NCBI GenBank assembly: GCA_944322745.1
Contig: CALUPV010000003.1
Coordinates: 1-64,000, forward strand
Reading direction: 5' to 3'
Length of the DNA: 64,000 nt
From: Candidatus Gastranaerophilales bacterium
Lineage (GTDB): Bacteria > Cyanobacteriota > Vampirovibrionia > Gastranaerophilales > Gastranaerophilaceae
Shown here: piece by piece, positions 1 to 9,490 of the stretch
Layout: every line of letters begins with the position of its first letter
Position numbering within the stretch: position 1 is the first letter of the stretch
Notes under the pieces: generated by a model
What the model was told of the DNA's origin: nothing
Database searches by the model: none
Seen by the model: the letters and a program-made list of their open reading frames with translations, nothing else
Made by a program: the position numbers and the translations under genes

Positions 1-2
1 TA

Positions 3-107
3 ACTTCAACAGGAATAACATTAGAAGAAATAATAAAACTTTTAAAAAAGAACGGATACAAAAAAATAACAGCCCTTACACTTTCAACACCTGATATCTG
101 GAATTAA
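3..107 (+). CDS. ComF-like phosphoribosyltransferase, C-terminal fragment
   Basis: Only the last 34 codons lie in the window; the 5' part is off the left edge. The frame opens with TSTGITLEEI, which fits the end of a PRPP-binding loop (normally DDxxTTGxT) followed by a helix as in ComF/GntX-type phosphoribosyltransferases, then a short strand (KKITALTLS) and the stop TAA at 105-107. ComF proteins take part in DNA uptake or related nucleotide metabolism. The family assignment rests on this short piece alone, so another type I phosphoribosyltransferase is possible. Confidence 0.5.
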   Translation, partial: TSTGITLEEIIKLLKKNGYKKITALTLSTPDIWN

Positions 108-204
108 ATTAAGCTTCTTAACAAATAAGGCAATTTTCACTAATAAAAATTTTTTATATAAGAACAAAGTAAGTAAGTTTATTTTTTGGAAGGTAGGTTC
201 TTTT

Positions 205-501
205 ATGATTAATTCAACAACTTTTGCACCATCAATTTCAGCGAATAATGGATTAACAAATTCTATTGCACCTGTTGAAAAGAAATATGTAACTATAGAT
301 GGTCAACAATATCCTGTAATCAAAGTCCAAGATAATAATCCTATGGTAAAATCAATAATGCCAACATATAAAGAAATTGTAGTTGTTGACGGTCAGCAAT
401 ACGATGTAGAAAATACAAATAAAATAAACTTAAATGGTGGTTTCACTTTTAACCCAAATGCAAGAATTAATGCGGATTCTACAATGTCTTATATGGCATA
501 A
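205..501 (+). CDS. Small hypothetical protein with DGQQY repeat
   Basis: This 98-residue protein is not one I recognise. The start is supported by a purine-rich ribosome binding site (GGAAGGTAGG, 188-197) seven bases before the ATG. The sequence contains two copies of a roughly 13-residue unit, YVTIDGQQYPVIK (around 30-42) and IVVVDGQQYDVEN (around 58-70), each shaped like a beta hairpin with a conserved DGQQY core. There is no signal peptide or membrane segment. It is monocistronic, with about 97 bp of AT-rich leader upstream and a strong terminator directly downstream. Confidence 0.65.
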   Translation: MINSTTFAPSISANNGLTNSIAPVEKKYVTIDGQQYPVIKVQDNNPMVKSIMPTYKEIVVVDGQQYDVENTNKINLNGGFTFNPNARINADSTMSYMA

Positions 502-520
502 ATTATTCTAAACACAAATA

Positions 521-553
521 AAAGAGGGCTATAAAATTAAGCCCTCTTTTTTA
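521..553. terminator. Bidirectional intrinsic terminator (repeat protein / dnaA)
   Basis: A 10-bp perfect stem (AAAGAGGGCT at 521-530 with AGCCCTCTTT at 540-549) has a 9-nt loop, runs into T residues on the right and is preceded by A residues on the left. It lies between the convergent small repeat gene and dnaA and can serve both. Confidence 0.9.
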
Positions 554-1963
554 TTCATTAATTTTTGCAGTAAGTTCGGTTATATCTTGAGCTAAATGCC
601 TATCTATAGCGATATCGCTCTTAACTTTTTGATGAGAATACATTATTGTTGTATGTTTTCTGTTAAAACAATCACCAATATAAGGGAAGCTATCTCCTGT
701 AAGTTCCTTTGCCAGATATATTGCAACTTGACGAGCATATGCAGTTTTTGCAGCTCTATTTGTACTTTTTATATCATCAACCGAAACATTATAAAAACCT
801 GCCACAATATCAATTATTCCTTCAACAGAAACCGTTTTCCTTTTTTCACTATAGCCTATTACTTTTTTGGCTACATCTATTGTTATAGGTATTTCATTTA
901 TTGAAGTATATGCGCTAACTGTATTAAATGCCCCCTCAAGTTCTCTTACATTTTTATTGTAAACAGATGCCAAAAACTCAACTACATCTACTGGCATCTT
1001 TACATTGTTATCACTTGCCAACTTTGTCAATATTGCCATCCTTGTTTCAATATCAGGAACTTGAATATCGGCAAGAAGTCCCATTTGGAAACGAGTTTTT
1101 AATCTATCCGGCGTATTTTCAAATTTATCAGGTGAACGGTCAGATGTAAAAACGATCTGTTTACCGGAATTATGAAGACTTTCAAATGTATTAAACATTT
1201 CTTCTTCAGTTCTTGCTTTACCTTCAATTAACTGAATATCATCAACTAAAAGAACATCAACATTTCTGTATTTGTTGCGAAAGTCATTCATTTTTTTATT
1301 CTTATCACCTGCTTTATCCATACCTTTTACAAGCGAGTTAACAAGATCATTAATGAATTCTTCCGCTTTAACATATTTTACTTTTAACTTTGGTTTATTA
1401 AATAAAATATCGTGCCCAATAGCTTGTAACAAGTGAGTTTTGCCTAAGCCTGAACCACCATATATAAATAAAGGATTATATTGTTTTCCGGGATCCTTAG
1501 CAACAGCAACAGCAACTGCATGCGCAAACTTGTTATTAGCCCCAACAACAAAATTATCAAATTTGTACTTCAAGTTTAAATTACAATCAGAGCGCATTTG
1601 CTTTAATCCATCATATTTTGATGAAGCAATACGTTTCTCCAAATTTTGAATAAACTCTTTTTCTTCGTCTTTTTTTGTTTTTTGTTTTTCTTTTTCTAAT
1701 TGCTTATGAAGATTATCATCATAAATAATCTTAAAATAAATTTCTTTTCCGCAAACTTCAGAAAGAGCTTTTGAAATTTCTTTCTGATTTTTTTGTAAAA
1801 TTTGTACCGCCAAATTTTGACCGGTTAATACACAAAAACAGTTGTCTTCCAATGAATGCGGAACTAAAGGTAATATCCAAGTTTCATAAGTAGTAGTAAT
1901 GACGGTATCTTTTAATATAACAAGGGTATCATCCCATATTTGCTTAATTAATTCGTCTTCCAT
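551..1963 (-). CDS. dnaA: Chromosomal replication initiator protein DnaA
   Basis: DnaA binds DnaA boxes at the origin and opens the duplex. At 470 residues it has the usual length. Domain I (about 1-85) is followed by a charged, lysine/glutamate-rich linker (about 88-115). The AAA+ domain has Walker A GGSGLGKT at 169-176 and Walker B LLVDDIQ near 238-244. Domain IV ends with the signature FNRKHTTIMYSHQKV from residue 433. The start is preceded by AGGATGGGAA. It stands alone behind aspS, not next to dnaN, which is about 50 kb away at 52523; the same separation is known in cyanobacteria. Its promoter appears to lie inside the aspS terminator loop. Confidence 0.97.
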   Translation of the reverse strand: MEDELIKQIWDDTLVILKDTVITTTYETWILPLVPHSLEDNCFCVLTGQNLAVQILQKNQKEISKALSEVCGKEIYFKIIYDDNLHKQLEKEKQKTKKDEEKEFIQNLEKRIASSKYDGLKQMRSDCNLNLKYKFDNFVVGANNKFAHAVAVAVAKDPGKQYNPLFIYGGSGLGKTHLLQAIGHDILFNKPKLKVKYVKAEEFINDLVNSLVKGMDKAGDKNKKMNDFRNKYRNVDVLLVDDIQLIEGKARTEEEMFNTFESLHNSGKQIVFTSDRSPDKFENTPDRLKTRFQMGLLADIQVPDIETRMAILTKLASDNNVKMPVDVVEFLASVYNKNVRELEGAFNTVSAYTSINEIPITIDVAKKVIGYSEKRKTVSVEGIIDIVAGFYNVSVDDIKSTNRAAKTAYARQVAIYLAKELTGDSFPYIGDCFNRKHTTIMYSHQKVKSDIAIDRHLAQDITELTAKINE

Positions 1964-1994
1964 TTCCCATCCTAAGCATAATTTTTGAGTATAT

Positions 1995-2032
1995 AAAAGG
2001 CTAAAGATGTAATTATACAGGATTAGCCTTTT
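1995..2032 (-). terminator. aspS terminator hairpin
   Basis: A 10-bp perfect inverted repeat (AAAAGGCTAA at 1995-2004, TTAGCCTTTT at 2023-2032) with an 18-nt loop lies between the aspS stop and the dnaA start. Read leftward the second arm ends in TTTT followed by ATATA. The loop carries a TGTATAAT promoter element. Confidence 0.75.
2012..2019 (-). promoter_or_regulatory. Probable dnaA promoter -10 (TGTATAAT)
   Basis: A perfect TATAAT on the minus strand (2017 to 2012) preceded directly by TG lies 49 bp upstream of the dnaA start codon, inside the loop of the aspS terminator. I see no good -35 at 17 bp. Confidence 0.5.
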
Positions 2033-2050
2033 ATTATTAAACTCTGGTAA

Positions 2051-3829
2051 CTAGTTAACTTTAGTTGTAAGTCTTAAATGCAATTCTCTAAGCTGATCTT
2101 CAGAAGCTAAAGCAGGTGCATCTGTCATCAAACATTTAGCAGCTGAATTCTTAGGAAATGCAATTACATCTCTTATTGAATTTGTTTTAGCCAATAGTGC
2201 AACAACACGGTCTAAACCTAAAGCAAGACCGGCATGCGGAGGTGTACCATACTTAAATGCATTAATCATAAATCCAAATTTTTCTTGAGTTTCTTCATCT
2301 GATAATCCTAATGCTTTAAATACTCTCTTTTGGATTTCACCATCATGTATTCTTACACTGCCGCCACCAAGTTCATTACCGTTATAAACAATATCATAAG
2401 CAATTGAACGGCAATTAGCAGGATCTGTTTCCATTTTGTCTATATCTTCAAGGTTTGGCATTGTAAACGGATGGTGAACTGATACATATCTGTTATCTTC
2501 TTCAGAATATTCAAACATTGGGAAATCAACAACCCATAAAAGAGCATGAGCATTAGGATCTATTAAACCTAATTTTTCACCAAAGTATAATCTGAATCTG
2601 CCCATTACATCATATGTAACTTTTGGTTTATCAGCAACAAAGAAAATAACATCACCAGGTTTTGCATCTCCTCTTTGTTTTATTTGCTCTGCTTGTTCTT
2701 CTGTTAAGAATTTAAGAACAGGAGATTTAGCTGTTCCGTCTTCTAAATACATAATATTAGCTAAGGCTTTTGCACCAAATGAAACCGCTAATTTTGTTAA
2801 ATCATCCATTTCTTTTCTTGAATATGAAGCAATACCTGGGATTTTAATAGCTCTAACGATACCGCCTTTTTTCAAAGTATCTTTAATTATTTCAAAATTA
2901 GATTCCATTATGATATCACCGATATCAAATAATTCTAATCCGAATCTTAAATCAGGTCTGTCACTGCCATATTTATCCATAGCTTCTTTGTAAGTAATAA
3001 CAGGAAGCTTATCAGGTGTTTCATATCCTACAAGTCTGAATACTTCTTTTAAAAGACCTTCAACCATATTCATAATATCTTGTTGTTCAACAAAAGACAT
3101 TTCCATATCAACCTGTGTAAATTCAGGCTGTCTGTCTGCTCTTAAGTCTTCATCACGGAAACACTTTGCGATTTGATAATATCTTTCAATACCGCCTACC
3201 ATTAATAATTGTTTAAAAATTTGAGGTGATTGCGGTAAAGCGTAAAATTTACCGGGTTGAACACGGCTCGGAACCAAATAATCTCTGGCACCTTCCGGTG
3301 TAGTCTTAATCAAAATAGGAGTTTCAACCTCCATAAAGTTTTGATTATTCAAATAATTACGCATTGTTTTAACAATTTCATGTCTTAATTTAAGACAATT
3401 CAGTACTTTTTCTTGTCTTAAATCTAAATAACGGTATTTTAATCTGATATCTTCATTAACATCATCTGCATTTAACGGGAATGGCAAAACTGCTGCCGTA
3501 GACAATACTTCTATAGAAGTCGGATAAACTTCAATTTCTCCAGTGGGAAGCTTGGGGTTATATGTTTCTTCCGGTCTTACAGAAACAACGCCTGTTGCTT
3601 TTATTACAAATTCATCTCTTAATTTTTGAAATGTTTCATAAACTTCAGGATTTTTTTGAGGGTCTGAAACTAATTGAAATAAACCTGATTTATCTCTAAC
3701 TTCTACGAATATAATTCCGCCTAAATCCCTGACTGCAGAAACCCAACCTGCTACTGTAACTTGTTTACCTACTTCATTTTTTGTTATTTCTCCGCACCCA
3801 TGCGTTTTCATTGATGTCGTTGTTATCAT
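2051..3829 (-). CDS. aspS: Aspartyl-tRNA synthetase
   Basis: This class II enzyme charges tRNA with aspartate, and possibly tRNA-Asn in lineages lacking AsnRS. Its 592 residues match the bacterial type: N-terminal OB fold (VAGWVSAVRDLGGIIFVEVRD), catalytic core with RYRYLDLR-type motif 1 region, QSPQIFKQLLM and FRDEDLRADRQPEFTQ (motif 2), a GAD insertion, and motif 3 GLALGLDRV near the C terminus. An AGGA site lies about 8 nt before the ATG. A second in-frame ATG six codons downstream is less likely because it has no such site. Confidence 0.97.
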   Translation of the reverse strand: MITTTSMKTHGCGEITKNEVGKQVTVAGWVSAVRDLGGIIFVEVRDKSGLFQLVSDPQKNPEVYETFQKLRDEFVIKATGVVSVRPEETYNPKLPTGEIEVYPTSIEVLSTAAVLPFPLNADDVNEDIRLKYRYLDLRQEKVLNCLKLRHEIVKTMRNYLNNQNFMEVETPILIKTTPEGARDYLVPSRVQPGKFYALPQSPQIFKQLLMVGGIERYYQIAKCFRDEDLRADRQPEFTQVDMEMSFVEQQDIMNMVEGLLKEVFRLVGYETPDKLPVITYKEAMDKYGSDRPDLRFGLELFDIGDIIMESNFEIIKDTLKKGGIVRAIKIPGIASYSRKEMDDLTKLAVSFGAKALANIMYLEDGTAKSPVLKFLTEEQAEQIKQRGDAKPGDVIFFVADKPKVTYDVMGRFRLYFGEKLGLIDPNAHALLWVVDFPMFEYSEEDNRYVSVHHPFTMPNLEDIDKMETDPANCRSIAYDIVYNGNELGGGSVRIHDGEIQKRVFKALGLSDEETQEKFGFMINAFKYGTPPHAGLALGLDRVVALLAKTNSIRDVIAFPKNSAAKCLMTDAPALASEDQLRELHLRLTTKVN

Positions 3830-3900
3830 AATAAATTCCTGTCTTCTCGCTTATAATTAATTATAAATTTAACTCAAAAATACTTTATTTTCAAAGTTTT

Positions 3901-4752
3901 TTATATTTTTCTCTTTTTTACTCTTACACCTTCAACTTCATATACATTTTCTATTGCGATAAAAGCCCTTGGATCAATATTTTTGGCTATTTCTTTTATC
4001 TTTTGAACCTGCAGACGTGATATTACACAATAAACAATTCTTTTCTTTATGCCTGAATATCCGCCCTCTGCATCAATATATGTAACACTGACATCCATTT
4101 TTTCCATAATATCTTTACCAATTTCTGTAGAATAATCAGTAATTACAAAAACTGATTTTGATTCATTCAAACCTTCAATAACAATATCCATTGTCTTATA
4201 AGCAACAAAATATGTAACTATTGAGTATAAAGCATGCTGCCAATCATATATAAATCCTGCAACAGTAAATATAAAAAGATTTATAAACATGATTATTTCA
4301 CCGACAGAGAACGGTATTTTCTTAGTTGAATATATAGCTAAAATTTCAGTACCGTCAACAGAAGCCCCGTTTCTTATAATTAAGCCGACTCCTGCACCAA
4401 GAATTAATCCGCCAAATATAGCAACCAAGAATAATTCCAAATTATCAATTATACAATGTCCATGAAACATCTTTCCAAAAAATGTAACACCTGCTGCAAA
4501 TATTAGAATCGAGTAAAATGTTGAAAAAACAAATCGTTTACCTAATTTTTGAATTGCAAGTATTATAAAAGGCAAATTAATACACACAATAAAAATACCC
4601 AATGGTTGACTTGTAATAGTACTTAATATCATTGAAATACCGGTTACTCCGCCGTCTATAATCTTACTCGGGATTAAAAACCCCTCAATTGCAAATGCGT
4701 ATATTAATGCCCCGATAGTTAAGAAAAAATAATCTTTTAAATAAGTTTTCAT
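3901..4752 (-). CDS. YitT-family membrane protein (DUF161/DUF2179)
   Basis: This is a 283-residue integral membrane protein with about five or six hydrophobic segments in the first 200 residues, a conserved N-terminal region (FLIPSKIIDGGVTGISMILS), an internal GASVDGTEILAIYS segment, and a soluble C-terminal DUF2179 domain (about 205-283, YSGIKKRIVYCVISRLQV). YitT proteins are widespread; their transported substrate is not established. It is preceded by a TGTATAAT promoter element at 4773-4780 and an AGAGG ribosome binding site. It is probably monocistronic. Confidence 0.88.
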   Translation of the reverse strand: MKTYLKDYFFLTIGALIYAFAIEGFLIPSKIIDGGVTGISMILSTITSQPLGIFIVCINLPFIILAIQKLGKRFVFSTFYSILIFAAGVTFFGKMFHGHCIIDNLELFLVAIFGGLILGAGVGLIIRNGASVDGTEILAIYSTKKIPFSVGEIIMFINLFIFTVAGFIYDWQHALYSIVTYFVAYKTMDIVIEGLNESKSVFVITDYSTEIGKDIMEKMDVSVTYIDAEGGYSGIKKRIVYCVISRLQVQKIKEIAKNIDPRAFIAIENVYEVEGVRVKKRKI

Positions 4753-4772
4753 ATATGACCTCTTATAAAAAA

Positions 4773-4780
4773 ATTATACA
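4773..4780 (-). promoter_or_regulatory. Promoter -10 of the YitT-like gene (TGTATAAT)
   Basis: The minus strand reads TGTATAAT 21 bp before the start codon, with an AGAGG ribosome binding site between them. The short leader fits a start point near 4766. Confidence 0.5.
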
Positions 4781-4810
4781 ATAAAATTGCTTTCAAATAT
4801 AAATTTTATT

Positions 4811-5452
4811 ATGATTTATGATATGAAAGATATTAAACCGGTAATAATTCCTCTCGGGCAAAACTGCATGCCTCGAACTATATTAACAAGATGGGGAATA
4901 AAAAAAAGAAAAATCTGGGGTGAATTAACCTACCCATTTGATCTTGCTGTTTTTGGAATACCTGAAATTACAAAAATTCTGAGAACTGATTTCAACGAAT
5001 TCTTTGATAATTTAGAATATAAAACAACTTATTGGATTAAAGCCCCAAATTGTATTTATTTTTCTCATGATAAAAGATATAAAGAAAAAGACAAACAAAA
5101 ACTTATAAATCTTTATACAAAACGAATTAATAACTTTAGAAAAACTATAAAAGAAAAGGATTATTTCCTTTTCTTTCAAATACTTGGTGACAGTGAAGAT
5201 ATAGAAAATCAATACAATGCAATAAAGAACATAACAAAGAATAAACCATTTAAACTGGCAATAATTGATACAGAAGATATTACAAAAGAAATTAATTTAG
5301 AAAATGTTTATATATTAAAATTGAAAATGCCAAATGAACAATACAAAAACAATTGGTGGAAAAAAAAATATTATAACAGCCCTCAAGGTAAAGCTTTTGA
5401 AAAACAAATAGCCGATTTCTGCATTGAAGTAATAAAAAAAGAATATGTTTAA
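4811..5452 (+). CDS. DUF1796-like papain-fold protein
   Basis: This 213-residue protein resembles the DUF1796 putative papain-like cysteine peptidase family: an N-terminal PLGQNCMPR block carrying a Cys, followed by a TYPFDLAVFG segment matching the family's 'PFDW' region, and mixed alpha/beta sequence afterwards. Function and catalytic activity are unproven. No Shine-Dalgarno sequence precedes either candidate start (ATG 4811 or 4823). A TATAAA at 4798-4803 would start transcription almost at 4811, so the mRNA may be leaderless. It is convergent with atpC, with its stop only 1 bp from the atpC stop. Confidence 0.55.
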   Translation: MIYDMKDIKPVIIPLGQNCMPRTILTRWGIKKRKIWGELTYPFDLAVFGIPEITKILRTDFNEFFDNLEYKTTYWIKAPNCIYFSHDKRYKEKDKQKLINLYTKRINNFRKTIKEKDYFLFFQILGDSEDIENQYNAIKNITKNKPFKLAIIDTEDITKEINLENVYILKLKMPNEQYKNNWWKKKYYNSPQGKAFEKQIADFCIEVIKKEYV

Positions 5453-5453
5453 G

Positions 5454-5861
5454 CTATTGTTTTGAAGCTGCTTTTAAACGGGCCATTGCTCTTGCCAAAG
5501 CTGTGTTTGCAATTTTAATATCTCTTTGAGTTTCAGCGGAAGCAATTTTTGCTTCAGCCCTTTCTTTTGCCAATTGAGCTCTTGTAGTATCAATATCATT
5601 ACCGCATTCTGCAACTTCTGTTAAAATAATAGCTTCATTATCTTTAAACTGAAAAGCCCCGCCAATAATAGAAAAATATTTTATTTCGCCATCTTTTTCA
5701 ATTTTGGCTGTATCAATAGCTAAAGAAGACATAAAAGGAACATGATTTGGTAACACGCCAAATCCGCCCTCTTGCCCTTGTGCATAAATAGCATCAACGT
5801 CATCTTCATACACAATTTTTTCAGGAGTTATTATCTTAAAATGAATAGTTTTTTCTGCCAT
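5454..5861 (-). CDS. atpC: F1 ATP synthase epsilon subunit
   Basis: At 135 residues it has the standard length. The N-terminal beta sandwich includes FKIITPEKIVYEDDVDAI and GFGVLPNHVPFMSSL; the C-terminal helical hairpin (about 88-135) is alanine/arginine rich. The subunit sits in the central stalk and regulates ATP hydrolysis. It follows atpD by 8 bp. Only beta and epsilon are present here; alpha, gamma, delta and Fo genes must be elsewhere, which is the cyanobacterial and plastid arrangement (atpBE operon). Confidence 0.95.
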   Translation of the reverse strand: MAEKTIHFKIITPEKIVYEDDVDAIYAQGQEGGFGVLPNHVPFMSSLAIDTAKIEKDGEIKYFSIIGGAFQFKDNEAIILTEVAECGNDIDTTRAQLAKERAEAKIASAETQRDIKIANTALARAMARLKAASKQ

Positions 5862-5869
5862 AATAATAC

Positions 5870-7279
<1,410 letters not shown>

Positions 7280-7308
7280 TCACCTGTTCCCTATTTACCA
7301 ATAATATT

Positions 7309-7316
7309 ATTATACA
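7309..7316 (-). promoter_or_regulatory. atpD promoter -10 (TGTATAAT)
   Basis: The minus strand reads TGTATAAT 32 bp upstream of the atpD start, leaving a short leader that contains the CAGGTGA ribosome binding site. Confidence 0.5.
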
Positions 7317-7387
7317 ATTATAAAAAAAATTTGTAAAAACATTTTAGAACTAACAATAAGTATAATAATTTATAAAAATATATAATA

Positions 7388-7413
7388 AAAGAGCCCCATA
7401 ATCGGGACTCTTT
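7388..7413 (-). terminator. Terminator of the ribosomal protein operon
   Basis: AAAGAGCCCC (7388-7397) pairs with GGGACTCTTT (7404-7413) with one mismatch and a 6-nt loop. Read leftward it is followed by a TTTTATTATA tract. It lies just after the rpsI stop. Confidence 0.85.
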
Positions 7414-7432
7414 CATTTTGGACTTTTGAATA

Positions 7433-7828
7433 TTAACGTTTAGAGAATTGGAATCTTTTTCTAGCTCTTTTACGACCGTATTTTTTACGTTCTTTAACAC
7501 GAGCATCTCTTGTTAATAAACCTTCTGATTTTAATACAGCTTTATATTCTTCATTGATTTTTAATAAAGCTCTTGAAATACCATGCTTAATAGCTCCGGC
7601 TTGAGCAGAAACACCACCGCCAACAGCTTTTACTTTAACATCATAGTTTTCTTGGTTATCAGTTAATGCTAAAGGTCTATAAACCATCATTTCTAAAGCA
7701 GCTCTACTGCCAAAGTACTCAGAAAAAGTTTTACCGTTAACAAAAACTCTTCCTTTACCTTTTACAAGTTTAACAACTGCAATAGCGGTTTTTCTTCTTC
7801 CGGTTGCCATAATTTCTTTATCTGCCAT
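7433..7828 (-). CDS. rpsI: 30S ribosomal protein S9
   Basis: This is a 131-residue S9. It shows the N-terminal ATGRRKTAIAVVKL motif, the GGGVSAQAGAIKHGISRAL core and the basic C-terminal tail ending KRFQFSKR, which reaches the P-site tRNA. Its start overlaps the rplM stop by one base (TAATG), so it is translationally coupled. Last gene of the operon. Confidence 0.97.
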   Translation of the reverse strand: MADKEIMATGRRKTAIAVVKLVKGKGRVFVNGKTFSEYFGSRAALEMMVYRPLALTDNQENYDVKVKAVGGGVSAQAGAIKHGISRALLKINEEYKAVLKSEGLLTRDARVKERKKYGRKRARKRFQFSKR

Positions 7829-8268
7829 TATTTAGCCTCCGTTTCTGTGTATAAAACAGGTTTTTGAGCCGCATGCGGATGTTCACTACCTGCATATATT
7901 TTTAATTTGTTAAATTGTTCTTGACCTAAAGTGTTGTGCGGTAACATACCTTTAATAGCTTTTTCTAAAGCTAATGTAGCATCTTTTTCCATTAATTGTT
8001 TGAATGATGCTGATTTTAAACCACCAGGATATCCAGTGTGATGATAATAGATTTTATCTGTTTCTTTTTTACCTGAAACGCAGATTTTTTCAGCATTGAT
8101 AATGATTACAAAATCACCTGTATCTACGTTAGGAGTGAATTGAGGTTTGTGCTTTCCTCTCAAAAGATTAGCAGCTAATACAGCTAGTCTGCCTAAAGTT
8201 TGACCTTCAGCATCTAACAGATACCACTTTCTTTCTACTTCCAGAGGTTTAGCTGAATAAGTTTTCAT
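7828..8268 (-). CDS. rplM: 50S ribosomal protein L13
   Basis: This L13 is 146 residues, with [15 protein letters not shown] near the N terminus, [19 protein letters not shown], and the [22 protein letters not shown] block. It overlaps truA by 4 bp upstream and rpsI by 1 bp downstream. The rplM-rpsI pair is nearly universal. Confidence 0.97.
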   Translation of the reverse strand: MKTYSAKPLEVERKWYLLDAEGQTLGRLAVLAANLLRGKHKPQFTPNVDTGDFVIIINAEKICVSGKKETDKIYYHHTGYPGGLKSASFKQLMEKDATLALEKAIKGMLPHNTLGQEQFNKLKIYAGSEHPHAAQKPVLYTETEAK

Positions 8269-9044
8269 TTGCTTTCTCCATTTATATCATTGTAAATTAC
8301 TTCAATTAATGCTAAGCCCTCGGGGCTTATGGTCGAACCTGCTTTTGTTTTATCCCTTGAATCAAGAATTTCTTTAAGTGTCTCGGGGGCTAAAGAATTT
8401 CTCTCTATCAACAGGAGAGTTCCGACGATCGATCTGATCATATTGTACAAAAACCTGTCTGCAATAAAATCTATATAAACATAATCACCGTCTCTGACTG
8501 CTTTTGCTTTATACATATTGCATATTTTAGCTGGATTTGATGTTCTTACTTTTTTGAAAGAAGTAAAATCATGCTCACCTATAAGATAACTCAAAGCTTT
8601 ATTCATTCTTTGAATATCTAAAGGGTATCTCACTAATAAACAATGTGCATCCCACGCACTTCTTTGAGTCCTGTTTGCAATTGCATAACGATAATGTCTT
8701 GCCTTAGCACTCTTTTGTGCATGGAATGTTTTCGGGACTTTTTTCAACTCTTTTACACTAATGGTACTAGGTAAAATACCATTTAGTGAGTTAACGAACT
8801 TACTCGGATTTAGTTCAAGCTCTGTCTCAAAATGGGCTGTTTGCCCTTTAGCGTGAACACCGGCATCGGTTCTTCCTGAAAAAATTGTTTTGGTCTTTGT
8901 TTTTGTCAATGTACTGATTGCTTTTTCCAGTTCATCTTGTATTGTTACAACAAGTTTATTACTGTTAGGCATTAGCTTGGGTTGCTTTTGGCTTCCCATA
9001 TATGATGTACCTATGTACTCCAATACCAACAAGTATCTGTTCAT
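8265..9044 (-). CDS. truA: tRNA pseudouridine(38-40) synthase TruA
   Basis: TruA isomerises uridines 38-40 in the anticodon stem. The 259-residue sequence has the family start [16 protein letters not shown] and the catalytic [14 protein letters not shown] motif with its Asp, then [13 protein letters not shown] and [14 protein letters not shown]. Its start overlaps the rplQ stop by one base and its stop overlaps rplM by four. The truA-rplM-rpsI order after rplQ is shared with cyanobacteria and Firmicutes. Confidence 0.96.
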   Translation of the reverse strand: MNRYLLVLEYIGTSYMGSQKQPKLMPNSNKLVVTIQDELEKAISTLTKTKTKTIFSGRTDAGVHAKGQTAHFETELELNPSKFVNSLNGILPSTISVKELKKVPKTFHAQKSAKARHYRYAIANRTQRSAWDAHCLLVRYPLDIQRMNKALSYLIGEHDFTSFKKVRTSNPAKICNMYKAKAVRDGDYVYIDFIADRFLYNMIRSIVGTLLLIERNSLAPETLKEILDSRDKTKAGSTISPEGLALIEVIYNDINGESK

Positions 9045-9472
9045 TATACTAATTGGATTAAAGCCATTTCTGCAGCATCACCGCGTCTTGGTGGTAAGTG
9101 ATATATTCTTGTATATCCACCGTTTCTGTTTTCATATTGTTTACCAATTTCAGAGAATAATTTTCTTAGAACTGTTTGAGGAATCAATTTTTTACCTTCT
9201 TGCAATTCTGTAAAAACTTCACCTGTTTGGCTATCAACAAATTTTGATGTCTCTACATCAAATAAGAACTTAGCAGCTTGTCTTCTTGCATGTAAATCGC
9301 CTCTTTTTGCAAGAGTAATTATTTCTTCAGCATATGGCTTTAATGCTTTTGCTTTTGAAATAGTTGTTTTGATTTCGCCATGTAAGAACAACTCGGTAGC
9401 CAAAGATCTTAATAATGCTTTTCTTTGGTCTTGAGGTCTGCCAAGTCTGTTTCTATTGCATTGGTGTCTCAT
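9044..9472 (-). CDS. rplQ: 50S ribosomal protein L17
   Basis: The N terminus NRNRLGRPQDQRKALLRSLATEL is typical of L17, and the usual C-terminal block GGYTRIYHLPPRRGDAAEMALIQLV is present. At 142 residues it is about 20 longer than the commonest forms because of an insert around 75-100 (DVETSKFVDSQTGEVFTEL) in the middle. It lies between rpoA and truA. Confidence 0.95.
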   Translation of the reverse strand: MRHQCNRNRLGRPQDQRKALLRSLATELFLHGEIKTTISKAKALKPYAEEIITLAKRGDLHARRQAAKFLFDVETSKFVDSQTGEVFTELQEGKKLIPQTVLRKLFSEIGKQYENRNGGYTRIYHLPPRRGDAAEMALIQLV

Positions 9473-9490
9473 TTTATTTGTCCTTTTGTA

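Noticed and set aside
1964-2050. Origin next to dnaA
   Set aside because: The gap upstream of dnaA is only 87 bp, holds a terminator and a promoter core, and shows no cluster of DnaA-box-like 9-mers.
7318-7506. Short minus-strand frame overlapping the end of rpsI and its terminator
   Set aside because: It overlaps rpsI in another frame and runs through the terminator hairpin, with no ribosome binding site.
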